The notes under the pieces: generated by a model | Databases searched by the model: none | What the model was told of the DNA's origin: nothing | What the model saw: only the letters and a program-made list of their open reading frames with translations | NCBI GenBank assembly: GCA_964423205.1 | Contig: CAYRDX010000002.1 | Span: 62,001-126,000, forward strand | Direction of reading: 5' to 3' | From: UBA6168 sp964423205 | Lineage (GTDB): Bacteria > Bacteroidota > Bacteroidia > Chitinophagales > Saprospiraceae | Length of the DNA: 64,000 bases | Program-made: the position numbers and the translations under genes | Shown: piece by piece, positions 7,912 through 16,514 of the stretch | Numbering within the stretch: the stretch's first letter is position 1 | Layout of the letters: each line of letters begins with the position of its first letter

Positions 7912-8238
7912 TTATTCAAAGTCCTCGTCATCACCCAGCGCTAATTTTGCTTCGGCGAGTTCGCTGTAGGCATGTTTATCTCCCGCCTTTTGGGCTATTT
8001 CCATTCCTATTCTGTAGGTTGAAAAGGCTTCATTCAATTGGTTTAGTTTTTCATAGAGTTTGCCCAAATGGTAATAGGTTCCAATGTAATCAGGGTCATT
8101 GTTTTCCAGACTTTGGTAATAAACTAAAGCTTTATCCGGTTCTCCCATCCCTTCGTACTCTTTAGCGAGGGCAAATTGTATGAAGGAATCTGTTGGATTG
8201 CTCTCCAATAGGGATTTAAGTTGGTCAAGTCTGCTCAT
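7912..8238 (-). CDS. Small tetratricopeptide-repeat protein
   Basis: A 108-residue cytosolic protein made of about three TPR units (residues 1-35, 36-69, 70-103: FIQFALAKEYEGMGEPDKAL, YYHLGKLYEKLNQLNEAFST, AYSELAEAKLALG). No signal peptide or membrane segment. TPR proteins act as protein-binding scaffolds; the partner is unknown. It lies downstream of tex on the same strand with 113 bp between. Short homologues of this kind are common in Bacteroidota. Confidence 0.8.
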   Translation of the reverse strand: MSRLDQLKSLLESNPTDSFIQFALAKEYEGMGEPDKALVYYQSLENNDPDYIGTYYHLGKLYEKLNQLNEAFSTYRIGMEIAQKAGDKHAYSELAEAKLALGDDEDFE

Positions 8239-8351
8239 AAATTTATTGGTTTGAGTGCGACAAAGTTCCCGGGAAAGTTCCTGGGAGAATAGTTGGTTTC
8301 AAAACTCTGAATTACAACAATTTATAAACAAAGGTGAAACGGAAAACGCTT

Positions 8352-10472
8352 TCACCTCACATCTTTCATACTTAGGTGAATTCGTTTTCTGAGCACATCC
8401 ACTTCCACTACCCGTACTTTTACCTCCTGATTCAATTTCACAACGTCTGCGGTGTTTTTGACGAATTTGTTAGCCAGTTGTGATATATGTACGAGTCCAT
8501 CCTGTTTGACGCCGATGTCCACGAAAGCTCCAAAATTGGTGATGTTGGTGACAATCCCCGGCAACTCCATGCCGGGCGAAAGGTCTTCAATTGACCGCAC
8601 ATTGCCAAATTCAAAAGCCTTTGCACTACCTCGTGGATCCAGGCCGGGCTTATCCAACTCTTTCATGATGTCTGTCAATGTAGGCATACCTGTGGTATGG
8701 CTGACGTATTTCTTTAAATCAATTTGCCTTCTCAAGGAAGGGTTTTTGATTAATTCCGCAACAGTAGTGTTTAAATCAGAAGCCATACGTTCGACAATGT
8801 GGTAGCTTTCAGGATGAACAGAGGTATTGTCGAGTGGATTATCTGCATCTCGAATTCTGAGAAAACCGGCACATTGTTCAAATGATTTTTCACCCATTCT
8901 TGGGACTTTTTTCAGTTGCTGTCTCGAAACAAACTGCCCAATCTCTGTTCGGTAACTGATAATGTTTTGTGCAAGCGAAGGCCCTAAACCTGAAACATAA
9001 GTTAGCAAGTGTTTACTGGCTGTGTTCAGGTTAATGCCAACTGCATTGACACAGCTTTCGACCGTGCGGTTGAGGCTTTCCTTCAATTTTACCTGGTTGA
9101 CATCATGCTGATATTGGCCTACACCAATACTTTTTGGGTCAATTTTTACCAATTCAGCCAGTGGATCCATCAACCTTCTGCCAATACTGACACCTCCCCG
9201 AACCGTTACATCATGTTCGGGAAACTCTTCACGTGCCACTTCCGAGGCTGAATAGATGGAGGCCCCGGCCTCATTTACAGAAAATATTTCCACCTTTTTT
9301 TCAAATGGGATGCCTTTACATAAATCGAGCGTTTCACGACCAGCGGTTCCATTGCCAATGGCGATTGCATCAATCTTAAACTGAAGCACCAAATCCTGTA
9401 TGGTTTTTCTGGCCATCATTTCATCCATTTGAGGTGGATGAGGATAAATGGTTGTGTTATGAAGTAAGTCTCCATTTTCATTGAGAACCACGACTTTACA
9501 TCCAGTGCGGAAACCCGGGTCGATTCCGAGGGTGCGTTTTGGTCCCAGCGGTGGTGACAGTAATAGTTGCCTCAAATTTTCCACAAAGACCTGAATAGCT
9601 TCCTCATCCGCTTTTTCTTTGGCAGTATTTCTGAATTCAGTTTCAATACTGGGTGAAAGAAGTCGCTGATAGGAATCGTGCAGTGCCATTTTTACCTGTT
9701 CTGTAGAAGTACCTTTGCCTTTCAGGAAATCTTGTTCTAACCTGTAAAGAACCTCTTCCTCTTCAGGGGCAATACTCACCCGAAGGAATCCTTCATCTTC
9801 ACCGCGCCGGATGGCCAGGTAACGGTGTGAGGGGCAATTTTTCAGTTGTTCGGAGAAACTGAAATAATCTCTGAATTTGGCAGCTTCCTCCTCTTTGCCT
9901 TTGGCAACTTTGGTAGTAATGACCGCATCTTTCTGAAAGGCAAAACGCACTTTATTGCGTGCTGATTCATTTTCAGCAATCCATTCCGCGATGATATCTC
10001 TGGCACCCTGCAAAGCGCCATCTATCGTTGTCACTTCTTCACTAAGGTAATTTTCAGCCAAATGGTCGGCTTGCTGGTTTTTCTGCTCAAAAATAATCCG
10101 GGCTAACGGCTCAAGACCCTTTTCCCTGGCTGCTGTTGCTCTTGTCTTTCGTTTGGGTTTATAAGGCAGGTAAATGTCTTCCAGTTCTGTGCTGTCCCAG
10201 CAATCTTCAATACGCTTGCGCAACTCGTCAGTCAGTTTACCTTGTTCTTCAATGGTGCTTATAACCGTTTCCTTTCTTTTCAGCAATTCCTGAAGCTTTT
10301 TCCATTCCTGTTGTATATCAGCAATTTCCACTTCGTCGAGTGAGCCGGTCGCTTCTTTGCGATATCGCGCAATAAAAGGAATAGTAGCACCTTCTTCCAA
10401 AAGGCTAATAGTGCTTTCTATTTTTCGGGTTGGGACCTTGGTTTTTTCCGCAATGAGTTTTATTAAGAGCAT
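8352..10472 (-). CDS. tex: Tex-family RNA-binding transcription accessory protein
   Basis: 706 residues with the full Tex architecture: N-terminal helical region (IPFIARYRKEATGSLDEVEI), YqgF/RNase H-like domain (GPKRTLGIDPGFRTGCKVVV), helix-hairpin-helix segments (GININTASKHLLTYVSGLG-like stretch near 490) and a C-terminal S1 RNA-binding domain (residues 633-706, GIVTNITNFGAFVDIGVKQD). Tex binds RNA and is linked to transcription elongation, RNA handling and stress survival. The leader holds a strong hairpin with a T-run 24 nt before the ATG, and copy B of the dispersed element lies upstream of that. The gene is complete. Confidence 0.93.
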   Translation of the reverse strand: MLLIKLIAEKTKVPTRKIESTISLLEEGATIPFIARYRKEATGSLDEVEIADIQQEWKKLQELLKRKETVISTIEEQGKLTDELRKRIEDCWDSTELEDIYLPYKPKRKTRATAAREKGLEPLARIIFEQKNQQADHLAENYLSEEVTTIDGALQGARDIIAEWIAENESARNKVRFAFQKDAVITTKVAKGKEEEAAKFRDYFSFSEQLKNCPSHRYLAIRRGEDEGFLRVSIAPEEEEVLYRLEQDFLKGKGTSTEQVKMALHDSYQRLLSPSIETEFRNTAKEKADEEAIQVFVENLRQLLLSPPLGPKRTLGIDPGFRTGCKVVVLNENGDLLHNTTIYPHPPQMDEMMARKTIQDLVLQFKIDAIAIGNGTAGRETLDLCKGIPFEKKVEIFSVNEAGASIYSASEVAREEFPEHDVTVRGGVSIGRRLMDPLAELVKIDPKSIGVGQYQHDVNQVKLKESLNRTVESCVNAVGINLNTASKHLLTYVSGLGPSLAQNIISYRTEIGQFVSRQQLKKVPRMGEKSFEQCAGFLRIRDADNPLDNTSVHPESYHIVERMASDLNTTVAELIKNPSLRRQIDLKKYVSHTTGMPTLTDIMKELDKPGLDPRGSAKAFEFGNVRSIEDLSPGMELPGIVTNITNFGAFVDIGVKQDGLVHISQLANKFVKNTADVVKLNQEVKVRVVEVDVLRKRIHLSMKDVR

Positions 10473-10484
10473 GTTTGTTCAGTT

Positions 10485-10540
10485 GTAAAAAGAACAGAGG
10501 GCACAAGTTCAGCATGGTAATTTCTGAGCTTATGCCCTCT
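10485..10540 (-). terminator. Terminator-like hairpin in the tex leader
   Basis: Arms 10496-10512 and 10524-10540 pair over 17 bp with one mismatch and one G-U, around an 11 nt loop. Read on the minus strand, the hairpin is followed by GTTCTTTTTAC, as in an intrinsic terminator. It lies downstream of the alanine dehydrogenase gene and only 24 nt before the tex ATG. It could end ald transcripts or attenuate tex. Confidence 0.65.
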
Positions 10541-10573
10541 ATATAATATAGTCTGTCAGCCTTTCCAATTGGC

Positions 10574-10715
10574 TTAGTAATGAGTCAAAAATAAAGTAGC
10601 CAAATTGTTTTCTTAACCACTTGAAAATCAGTTGGAAAACTTTTGCCTACTTGGCCCTAAGGGCCTTGCCCCTTTAGCCCTTCGGGCTTCGGGGTTGCCT
10701 TTTTACTTTTTACTT
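10574..10715 (-). repeat. Dispersed intergenic element, copy B (GC-rich type)
   Basis: Core 10574-10635 matches copy A with one change in 62. The middle is not heptameric but GC-rich with two palindromes, GGCCCTAAGGGCC (10653-10665) and AGCCC-TTC-GGGCT (10676-10688). It ends in GCCTTTTTACTTTTTACTT. It is nearly identical to copy C along its whole length. The core reads towards tex. Confidence 0.9.
10586..10593 (-). promoter_or_regulatory. -7 box TATTTTTG inside repeat copy B, facing tex
   Basis: Plus-strand CAAAAATA, the same box as in copy A. A transcript starting near 10579 would have a leader of about 105 nt that includes the terminator-like hairpin at 10496-10540. Confidence 0.5.
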
Positions 10716-10720
10716 GTTCC

Positions 10721-11833
10721 TTACAGGAATTTATTCACATCAACGTACTTGAGTCCGAAGGCTTCGGCAACGCCCTGATAGACGACATGACCTTTGATGA
10801 TGTTAAGTCCAAGTTTCAGAGCCTGATTTTCCCGGCATGCCTGTTGCCAACCTTTATTTGCCAATAGAATGGCGAAAGGTAAAGTGGCATTAGTCAATGC
10901 AATGGTTGAAGTATAAGGAACTGCGCCCGGCATGTTGGCTACACAATAGTGAAGTACATTGTCGATTGTATAAATGGGATCCTGATGGGTAGTCGGTTTA
11001 GTGGTTTCAAAACAGCCACCCTGGTCCACGGCTACGTCGACGAGAACTGTTCCGGGACGCATGTCTTTCAGCATTGCTCTTGTTATCAAATGAGGTGCTT
11101 TGGCGCCGGTTATGAGTACAGCACCTACAATCAGGTCGTGATTTCTAATGAGTCTTCGAATGTTCAATTCATTGGAATACATGGTAATGACATTGGCTGG
11201 CATGACATCAGCCAAATACCTCAATCTGGAAAGGTTGGTATCCAGAATAATTACCTGAGCACCCAATCCTGCTGCCATTTTAGCCGCTTGTGTGCCCACA
11301 ACGCCTCCACCTATAACGAGAACCTTGGCTGGTTGGACGCCTGGCACACCACCTAACAGAATGCCCCTGCCCCCCATTGGTCTTTCCAGGAATTTGGCAC
11401 CTTCCTGAACAGCCATCCGGCCAGCAACTTCAGACATAGGCACCAAAAGTGGAAGGCTGCGGTCAGGCATTTCAACAGTTTCATAAGCAAGACAAACAGC
11501 TTTGCTCTCTATCATCGCTTTTGTGAGGGGCTCGTAAGATGCAAAATGGAAATAAGTGAACACAAGCTGATTAGGGCGTAACATGGAATATTCCTGTTCA
11601 ATAGGTTCTTTTACTTTCATGATCATTTCACCCTTCTCGTAACAGGCAGCTGCATTAGGCAATATCTTGGCACCTGAATCCATGTATTCTTTATCTTCGA
11701 ATCCACTGTGTTCACCAGCGCCTTGTTGTATGTAAACTTCATGGCCTCTTTTGGACAATTCTAGTGCACCGGCTGGTGTAAGCGCTACGCGGTTTTCATT
11801 GGTTTTTATTTCGGCAGGAACAGCAATAACCAT
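10721..11833 (-). CDS. ald: Alanine dehydrogenase
   Basis: A 370-residue NAD-dependent alanine dehydrogenase of the AlaDH/PNT family (alanine to pyruvate plus ammonia). Signature segments: the N-terminal start VIAVPAEIKTNENRVALTPA, GHEVYIQQGAGEHSGF, MIMKVKEPIEQEY and the nucleotide-binding GGGVVGTQAAKMAAGLGAQV (about 173-192). It ends at ANMPGAVPYTSTIALTNATL, as expected. Length equals the family norm, and the lack of membrane segments separates it from PntA. A TATATTTG box lies 43 bp upstream of the ATG. Confidence 0.95.
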   Translation of the reverse strand: MVIAVPAEIKTNENRVALTPAGALELSKRGHEVYIQQGAGEHSGFEDKEYMDSGAKILPNAAACYEKGEMIMKVKEPIEQEYSMLRPNQLVFTYFHFASYEPLTKAMIESKAVCLAYETVEMPDRSLPLLVPMSEVAGRMAVQEGAKFLERPMGGRGILLGGVPGVQPAKVLVIGGGVVGTQAAKMAAGLGAQVIILDTNLSRLRYLADVMPANVITMYSNELNIRRLIRNHDLIVGAVLITGAKAPHLITRAMLKDMRPGTVLVDVAVDQGGCFETTKPTTHQDPIYTIDNVLHYCVANMPGAVPYTSTIALTNATLPFAILLANKGWQQACRENQALKLGLNIIKGHVVYQGVAEAFGLKYVDVNKFL

Positions 11834-11875
11834 AATATTCAGGTTTGTAGTTTAGTAGATAAATAATTGAGGCGG

Positions 11876-11883
11876 CAAATATA
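11876..11883 (-). promoter_or_regulatory. -7 box TATATTTG upstream of ald
   Basis: Plus-strand CAAATATA, an exact TAnnTTTG box on the minus strand, 43 bp before the ald ATG. No clear -33 TTTG was found at normal spacing. Confidence 0.5.
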
Positions 11884-11974
11884 GGAAAGGGAATTCTTAT
11901 TCCTGATTGGGGGCCAGCTAAAAGAAATCATGCGAAAGGATGACCAAAGTTGGAAAGCACAATGATATAGGTGG

Positions 11975-12003
11975 AAAAAAAAAGCCCGGAATTTCTCCGG
12001 GCT
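11975..12003 (-). terminator. Intrinsic terminator after mqnD
   Basis: AGCCCGGA (11983-11990), loop ATTTC, TCCGGGCT (11996-12003). On the minus strand the 8 bp stem is followed by nine T residues. Confidence 0.88.
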
Positions 12004-12038
12004 AAAAACGAATCTTACAATTCTTTAACCAAAACTTA
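11975..12038 (-). ncRNA. Candidate small RNA (or mqnD 3' UTR), about 64 nt
   Basis: On the minus strand a TATCTTTG box (plus CAAAGATA, 12045-12052) begins 33 bp after the mqnD stop codon. It is followed by an AU-rich segment with GTTTTGGTTAAAGA, a weak hairpin GAAT...ATTC, and a strong GC hairpin with a long U-run. The same order of parts, with a related GTTTGGGTTAGAGA segment, recurs at 41461-41549. Without expression data it may be only the 3' end of mqnD. Confidence 0.4.
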
Positions 12039-12084
12039 CACGACCAAAGATAGGCAATTTTTGTGCCAGAAATTAAAATCATTT

Positions 12085-12915
12085 TTAATTTATTAAAATT
12101 TGACCATCATAAGATGGAATAATTTTTTTAAGAATTGCTTCCTGAAATAGCCTGTTTACGGCACTTCTACCTGTTTCTCCTAAACTTACGGTAAAATCAT
12201 TTACGTATAAATTAATGTGTTGATGCATTACCTGTTCATCCATTTCCTGTGCATGACATTTTACGAAATCTTTCGAAGATTGTGGATTAGAAAGGGCAAA
12301 TTCCACACTCCGCCGTAACACACGGTCGATTTTCGATTGTGTTGTAGCATCAAGCTTTCTAGACACTGCAATGCCTCCAAGAGGAATAGGAGCGTGGTAA
12401 GTGCTTTCCCAATACTCACCAAGGTCCATCATTTTAATTAGTCCTTTGCTCTCATAGGTAAAGCGGTTTTCGTGAATTATCAACCCCGCATCTACAACTC
12501 CAGAAAGCACTGCATCTTCAACTTCTGAGAATACCAATTCAACTTTGTTATTAGCATCCGGAAAAGCTAAACTCAATAGCAAGTTGGCAGTAGTGTATTT
12601 TCCTGGTATTGCGATGCTGGCAACGTTGAGTGCCTCCTTACCGAGTGATTGCTTTGCTATCAGCAAGGGGCCGCAATTATTACCAAGTGCGCTGCCCGAG
12701 TTCAAAAGAGCATAGTCATGAAGTAGCCACCCCAAGGCATGATAACTGAGCTTGGTTATGTCCAGTTCTTTGTTGAACGCTTTCCTGTTTAATTCTTCCA
12801 CATCAGCCAATACGACATTAAATTCAAGTCCTTCCGCATCAATCTTTCCATGAACGAGTGCATCGAAAATGAAGGTATCATTAGGGCAAGGCGAAAATCC
12901 AATTGATAGTTTCAT
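12085..12915 (-). CDS. mqnD: 1,4-dihydroxy-6-naphthoate synthase (futalosine pathway)
   Basis: A 276-residue periplasmic-binding-fold enzyme that converts cyclic dehypoxanthinyl futalosine to 1,4-dihydroxy-6-naphthoate in the futalosine route to menaquinone. Typical segments are LSIGFSPCPNDTFIFDALVH at the N-terminus, LDITKLSYHALGWLL, GSALGNNCGPLLIA and GLIIHENRFTYESKGL. It separates from MqnA by the SPCPNDT start. It shows that the organism makes menaquinone by the futalosine rather than the classical Men pathway. Other mqn genes are not in the window. Divergent from the pseudouridine synthase gene. Confidence 0.93.
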   Translation of the reverse strand: MKLSIGFSPCPNDTFIFDALVHGKIDAEGLEFNVVLADVEELNRKAFNKELDITKLSYHALGWLLHDYALLNSGSALGNNCGPLLIAKQSLGKEALNVASIAIPGKYTTANLLLSLAFPDANNKVELVFSEVEDAVLSGVVDAGLIIHENRFTYESKGLIKMMDLGEYWESTYHAPIPLGGIAVSRKLDATTQSKIDRVLRRSVEFALSNPQSSKDFVKCHAQEMDEQVMHQHINLYVNDFTVSLGETGRSAVNRLFQEAILKKIIPSYDGQILIN

Positions 12916-12972
12916 GCATTTAATCAGTTGTTGTGGGTAAAGTTAATCAGGAAAGAGTTGTTTCCCATTTTC

Positions 12973-12980
12973 TACATTTG
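12973..12980 (+). promoter_or_regulatory. -7 box TACATTTG almost touching the start codon
   Basis: An exact TAnnTTTG box ends only 7 bp before the ATG at 12988, so transcription would begin at or next to the start codon, suggesting a leaderless or near-leaderless mRNA. Confidence 0.55.
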
Positions 12981-12987
12981 CACCGCT

Positions 12988-13671
12988 ATGCAAATCTTAT
13001 TTGAAGACAACCACTTGATTGCGGTAAACAAGCCTGCCGGGATACTGGTTCACGGCGATGTTACCGGCGACCCAACCTTAGCTGATATGGTTAAGGCTTA
13101 TATCAAAGACCGTTACGACAAACCTGGTGATGTTTTTCTGGGTGTGATTCACCGCCTTGACAGGCCAGTGAGTGGAGTTTGTGTTTTTGCCAGAACAAGC
13201 AAAGCGCTCGAGCGCATGAATAAATTATTTGCGGAGAGAAAAGTGGAAAAGGTATATGTGGCTATTACTGGTAAAAGGCCGAATCCAATCTCCGGTACCC
13301 TTACTCACTTTCTGCTGAAGGATGAAAGCAGAAACCTGACCAGAGCCTTGGATAATCCCAGCAACCGTTCGAAAGATGCGAAAAAATCGTCCCTCGATTA
13401 TGAACTTCTAGGTGAATTGGGAAGTCAGTTTTTTCTTAGGATATTGCCCAAAACAGGCCGATCTCACCAGATCAGGGCTCAACTGGGTAAAATAGGATGC
13501 TCCATTCGCGGTGATGTAAAATATGGTTATCCCACAGCAAACAAGGATGGTTCTATCCATTTACATTGCCATTCACTTTCTTTTGAACACCCAGTAAAAA
13601 AGGAGCAGATTATTATAGAAGCAGACCTCCCTCACAATCAGATTTGGAATCTGTTTCGCAACATGGGTTAG
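12988..13671 (+). CDS. RluA-family pseudouridine synthase
   Basis: A 227-residue enzyme that isomerises uridine to pseudouridine in rRNA or tRNA. The start at 12988 gives the standard MQILFEDNHLIAVNKPAG. The catalytic aspartate is in GVIHRLDRPVSGVCVFAR (HRLD). The motif RILPKTGRSHQIRAQLGKIG is also present. There is no N-terminal S4 domain, which fits the small RluA/TruC-like branch rather than RluC/RluD; the target base cannot be told. It is followed after 39 bp by the 3-hydroxybutyryl-CoA dehydrogenase gene, probably as one transcript. Confidence 0.9.
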   Translation: MQILFEDNHLIAVNKPAGILVHGDVTGDPTLADMVKAYIKDRYDKPGDVFLGVIHRLDRPVSGVCVFARTSKALERMNKLFAERKVEKVYVAITGKRPNPISGTLTHFLLKDESRNLTRALDNPSNRSKDAKKSSLDYELLGELGSQFFLRILPKTGRSHQIRAQLGKIGCSIRGDVKYGYPTANKDGSIHLHCHSLSFEHPVKKEQIIIEADLPHNQIWNLFRNMG

Positions 13672-13710
13672 ATTTTAGAAGCAATACCTAAATCAACAAT
13701 AAAACTGAAT

Positions 13711-14610
13711 ATGGAAAATGTAACAGTAATCGGTGCAGGGACAATGGGTAATGGCATTGCCCATATCTTTGCCATGAAAGGATTTAAAGTCAACCTCGTC
13801 GACATAGATAAAGATGCTCTCGACAGAGCCATCAGTACAATTGCTCTCAACCTAGACCGAATGGTTAAAAAGGAGTTGATTTCCCAAGAGGAAAAAGACG
13901 CAACACTTGCCAACATTACTACTTTCACAGTTTTGAAAGAAGCGGTTAAGAAAGCAGAATTAATAGTCGAAGCTGCAACTGAGAATGTTGAATTGAAGCT
14001 GAAGATTTTCAGACAATTGGATGAGGAGGCACCTTCAAAAGCTATAATGGCCACCAATACTTCCTCCATTTCTATTACAAAGATTGCTGCAGCTACTTCA
14101 AGACCCAGCCAGGTAATCGGGATGCATTTTATGAACCCCGTACCTGTAATGAAATTGGTTGAAATTATTCGGGGGTATGGCACTTCAAATGAGGTTACCC
14201 AAATTACTATGGATGCCTGCCGAAAGTTGGGTAAGGTACCTGTTGAAGTAAACGATTATCCGGGTTTTGTCGCCAACAGGATATTGGCACCAATGATCAA
14301 TGAAGCCATCTATACATTGTACGAAGGAGTGGCCGGAGTTGAGGAGATTGATGCCGTGATGAAATTGGGAATGGCTCATCCAATGGGTCCCCTTCACCTG
14401 GCGGATTTCATAGGATTGGATGTGGTATTGGCAATATTGAGGGTGATGCACGACGGATTCGGTAATCCAAAATACGCACCCTGTCCGCTGCTGGTAAATA
14501 TGGTCACCGCAGGAAAGCTTGGAGTGAAGTCAGGTGAAGGATTTTACTTCTATAAACCCGGTATTAAAGAACTGGAAGTGGCCAATAATTTCAAGCGACT
14601 GAGTATTTGA
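13711..14610 (+). CDS. 3-hydroxybutyryl-CoA dehydrogenase
   Basis: A 299-residue single-domain-pair enzyme that reduces acetoacetyl-CoA or oxidises 3-hydroxyacyl-CoA with NAD(P). Rossmann motif VIGAGTMGNGIAHIFAMKG (residues 5-23). Catalytic region ATNTSSISITKIAA...GMHFMNPVPVMKLVEII (His in MHFMNP). C-terminal helical domain with NDYPGFVANRILAPMINEAI. Length and layout match HbdA/PaaH-like enzymes and lack the hydratase half of FadB/FadJ, one of which starts at 62924. Complete and unremarkable. Confidence 0.92.
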   Translation: MENVTVIGAGTMGNGIAHIFAMKGFKVNLVDIDKDALDRAISTIALNLDRMVKKELISQEEKDATLANITTFTVLKEAVKKAELIVEAATENVELKLKIFRQLDEEAPSKAIMATNTSSISITKIAAATSRPSQVIGMHFMNPVPVMKLVEIIRGYGTSNEVTQITMDACRKLGKVPVEVNDYPGFVANRILAPMINEAIYTLYEGVAGVEEIDAVMKLGMAHPMGPLHLADFIGLDVVLAILRVMHDGFGNPKYAPCPLLVNMVTAGKLGVKSGEGFYFYKPGIKELEVANNFKRLSI

Positions 14611-14623
14611 TTTCGCGAATAAG

Positions 14624-14659
14624 AAAACCCGCAACAACGACATGGCAGTTGCGGGTTTT
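14624..14659. terminator. Bidirectional terminator
   Basis: AAAACCCGCAAC (14624-14635) and GTTGCGGGTTTT (14648-14659) form a perfect 12 bp stem with A/T-rich ends, between two convergent genes. Confidence 0.9.
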
Positions 14660-14677
14660 ATAAAAAGTCAAACACCT

Positions 14678-15754
14678 TTAGAAATACTTAAAGCTCTGAC
14701 CTTTTTCAATTTTCTTTAAAGTTTCAAAAATCAGCTTTATCACATTTTCGACGTCATCGATATGTGCCATTTCCACTGTGGTATGCATGTAGCGCAATGG
14801 AAGTGAAATCAGCGCAGAAGGAACTCCACCATTGCTGTAGGCAAAGGCATCCGTATCAGTACCTGTGGTACGGGAAGCTGCTTCACGTTGTATGGGTATC
14901 TTATTGGCAGCTGCCGTATCAATAATCACCTGCAGTAGTTTATTGTGGACGGCTGGAGCGTAGGTTACCGATGGTCCTGCACCACATTTGACATCTCCAA
15001 GGATTTTTTTCTCAACCAGGGGTGTGTTGGAATCGTGGGTTACATCGGTCACGATAGCGACATTGGGTTTTATAGAGTCTGCAACCATCTGTGCTCCCCG
15101 CAATCCTATTTCTTCCTGGACGGAGTTAACGATATACAGTGTGTAGGGAAGTTTTACCTTTTTCTCGTGAATCAGGCGTGCTACCTCCGCGATGCAGAAT
15201 CCACCGATGCGGTTGTCCAATGCACGACCCACGTAGAACCTGTTATTTAACTTGATGAGTTCATCCTCATAAGTCATTACGCATCCTACGTGGATGCCCA
15301 TTTCTTCCACTTCAGCCTTGTTCTTGGCACCAACATCTACAAAAATGTTGTCGGATTTTGGCACCAACTTGTCCTCATCTTTGCGGGTATGAATGGCTGG
15401 CCAACCAAAGACACCTTTTACAAAGCCCTTGGCAGTGTGGATATTCACACGTTTTGATGGGGCAATCTGATGGTCGCTGCCGCCATTTCGGATAACGTGA
15501 ATAAATCCTTCTTCAGAAATAAAGTTTACAAACCATGAAATCTCATCGGCATGGCCTTCGATTACCACACGATAGTCAGTGCCCGGATTGATGATACCAT
15601 AGGCGGTTCCATAATTGTCCAGTTGCCAGTCATGCACAAACGGTTTGATATAGTCAAGCCAGATTTGTTGTCCCTTGGATTCAAATCCAGTTGGGGAGGC
15701 ATTGTTGAGATACGTCTGTAAAAATTTTTCGGAGTGTTGATTGATTATTGGCAT
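14678..15754 (-). CDS. M42 family metallo-aminopeptidase/glucanase-like
   Basis: A 358-residue cytosolic peptidase of the M42 family (tetrahedral aminopeptidases such as FrvX/YsdC/PepA-TET). Metal-site segments are VIEGHADEISWFVNF (His-x-Asp), GRALDNRIGGFCIAE, SVQEEIGLRGAQ (Glu-Glu) and VTDVTHDSNTP. The start at 15754 (MPIINQHSEKFLQTYL) is chosen because upstream codons begin at a TTG and are not conserved in character. It probably trims peptides in the cytoplasm. The gene is convergent with the dehydrogenase and 65 bp downstream of pyrE. Confidence 0.9.
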   Translation of the reverse strand: MPIINQHSEKFLQTYLNNASPTGFESKGQQIWLDYIKPFVHDWQLDNYGTAYGIINPGTDYRVVIEGHADEISWFVNFISEEGFIHVIRNGGSDHQIAPSKRVNIHTAKGFVKGVFGWPAIHTRKDEDKLVPKSDNIFVDVGAKNKAEVEEMGIHVGCVMTYEDELIKLNNRFYVGRALDNRIGGFCIAEVARLIHEKKVKLPYTLYIVNSVQEEIGLRGAQMVADSIKPNVAIVTDVTHDSNTPLVEKKILGDVKCGAGPSVTYAPAVHNKLLQVIIDTAAANKIPIQREAASRTTGTDTDAFAYSNGGVPSALISLPLRYMHTTVEMAHIDDVENVIKLIFETLKKIEKGQSFKYF

Positions 15755-15819
15755 TCTCCTTAGTACTGTTTTCCCGGCTATGCCGGTTTTTGTTTTGAAA
15801 TAGGGATGCAATAATTTGG

Positions 15820-16437
15820 TTATTGTCCGGTCTTACATCTCCAGGTTGTCAGTAAATCCACATCGTGGAGGTTGATGAATTTGCTGGCAAGTGCTTCTCT
15901 GATTAGAACGTCATAATTGGACAAAGCCTCAACGTGGCAATCAGCTTTTTCAAATGATTTAATGGCTTTTTCAAAATTATAAGAGAAAATAGCCAGTACT
16001 CCTGCGACTTTCAATCCTTCATTTTTTAAAGCCTCAACTACGGCAAGACTGCTTCCGCCTGTTGAAATCAAATCTTCCACCACCAAAACGTTCTCGTTTC
16101 CTCTGATATGTCCTTCTATCTGATTTTGGCGGCCGTGTTCTTTTGCTTTACTACGAACATATACGAATGGAAGTTTCAATTCATTGGCTATTAGCATCCC
16201 ATGAGGTATGCCGGCAGTAGCCACACCTGCTATGAGATCGATTCTTCCGAAATTTTTCGATTGAGTAACCAAAGCTGTTTTAATGAAGTCACGAATCTCA
16301 GGGTAGGAAAGTATCTTGCGATTATCACAATATATGGGAGACACTATCCCGGAGGCCCAAGTAAATGGCTTTTGAGGGCTTAACTGAATTGCTTTAATTT
16401 GCAAAAGCCTTTTAGCTACTTCCTGTGCTATGTTCAT
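15820..16437 (-). CDS. pyrE: Orotate phosphoribosyltransferase
   Basis: A 205-residue enzyme of de novo pyrimidine synthesis (orotate plus PRPP to OMP). The start MNIAQEVAKRLLQIKAIQLS at 16437 is the family start; an upstream ATG nine codons earlier is unlikely. FTWASGIVSPIYCDNRKILS is the orotate/PRPP loop, KEHGRQNQIEGH the mobile loop and VLVVEDLISTGGSSL the PRPP-binding motif. Divergent from the NUDIX gene with a 77 bp shared upstream space. Confidence 0.95.
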   Translation of the reverse strand: MNIAQEVAKRLLQIKAIQLSPQKPFTWASGIVSPIYCDNRKILSYPEIRDFIKTALVTQSKNFGRIDLIAGVATAGIPHGMLIANELKLPFVYVRSKAKEHGRQNQIEGHIRGNENVLVVEDLISTGGSSLAVVEALKNEGLKVAGVLAIFSYNFEKAIKSFEKADCHVEALSNYDVLIREALASKFINLHDVDLLTTWRCKTGQ

Positions 16438-16514
16438 ATCGGTTTTGATAAGTTGTTGGGGCAATTAAATGTTCAAAATCTATTTTTAGAAAATCATTCA
16501 GTAAAGGGCAGCAA

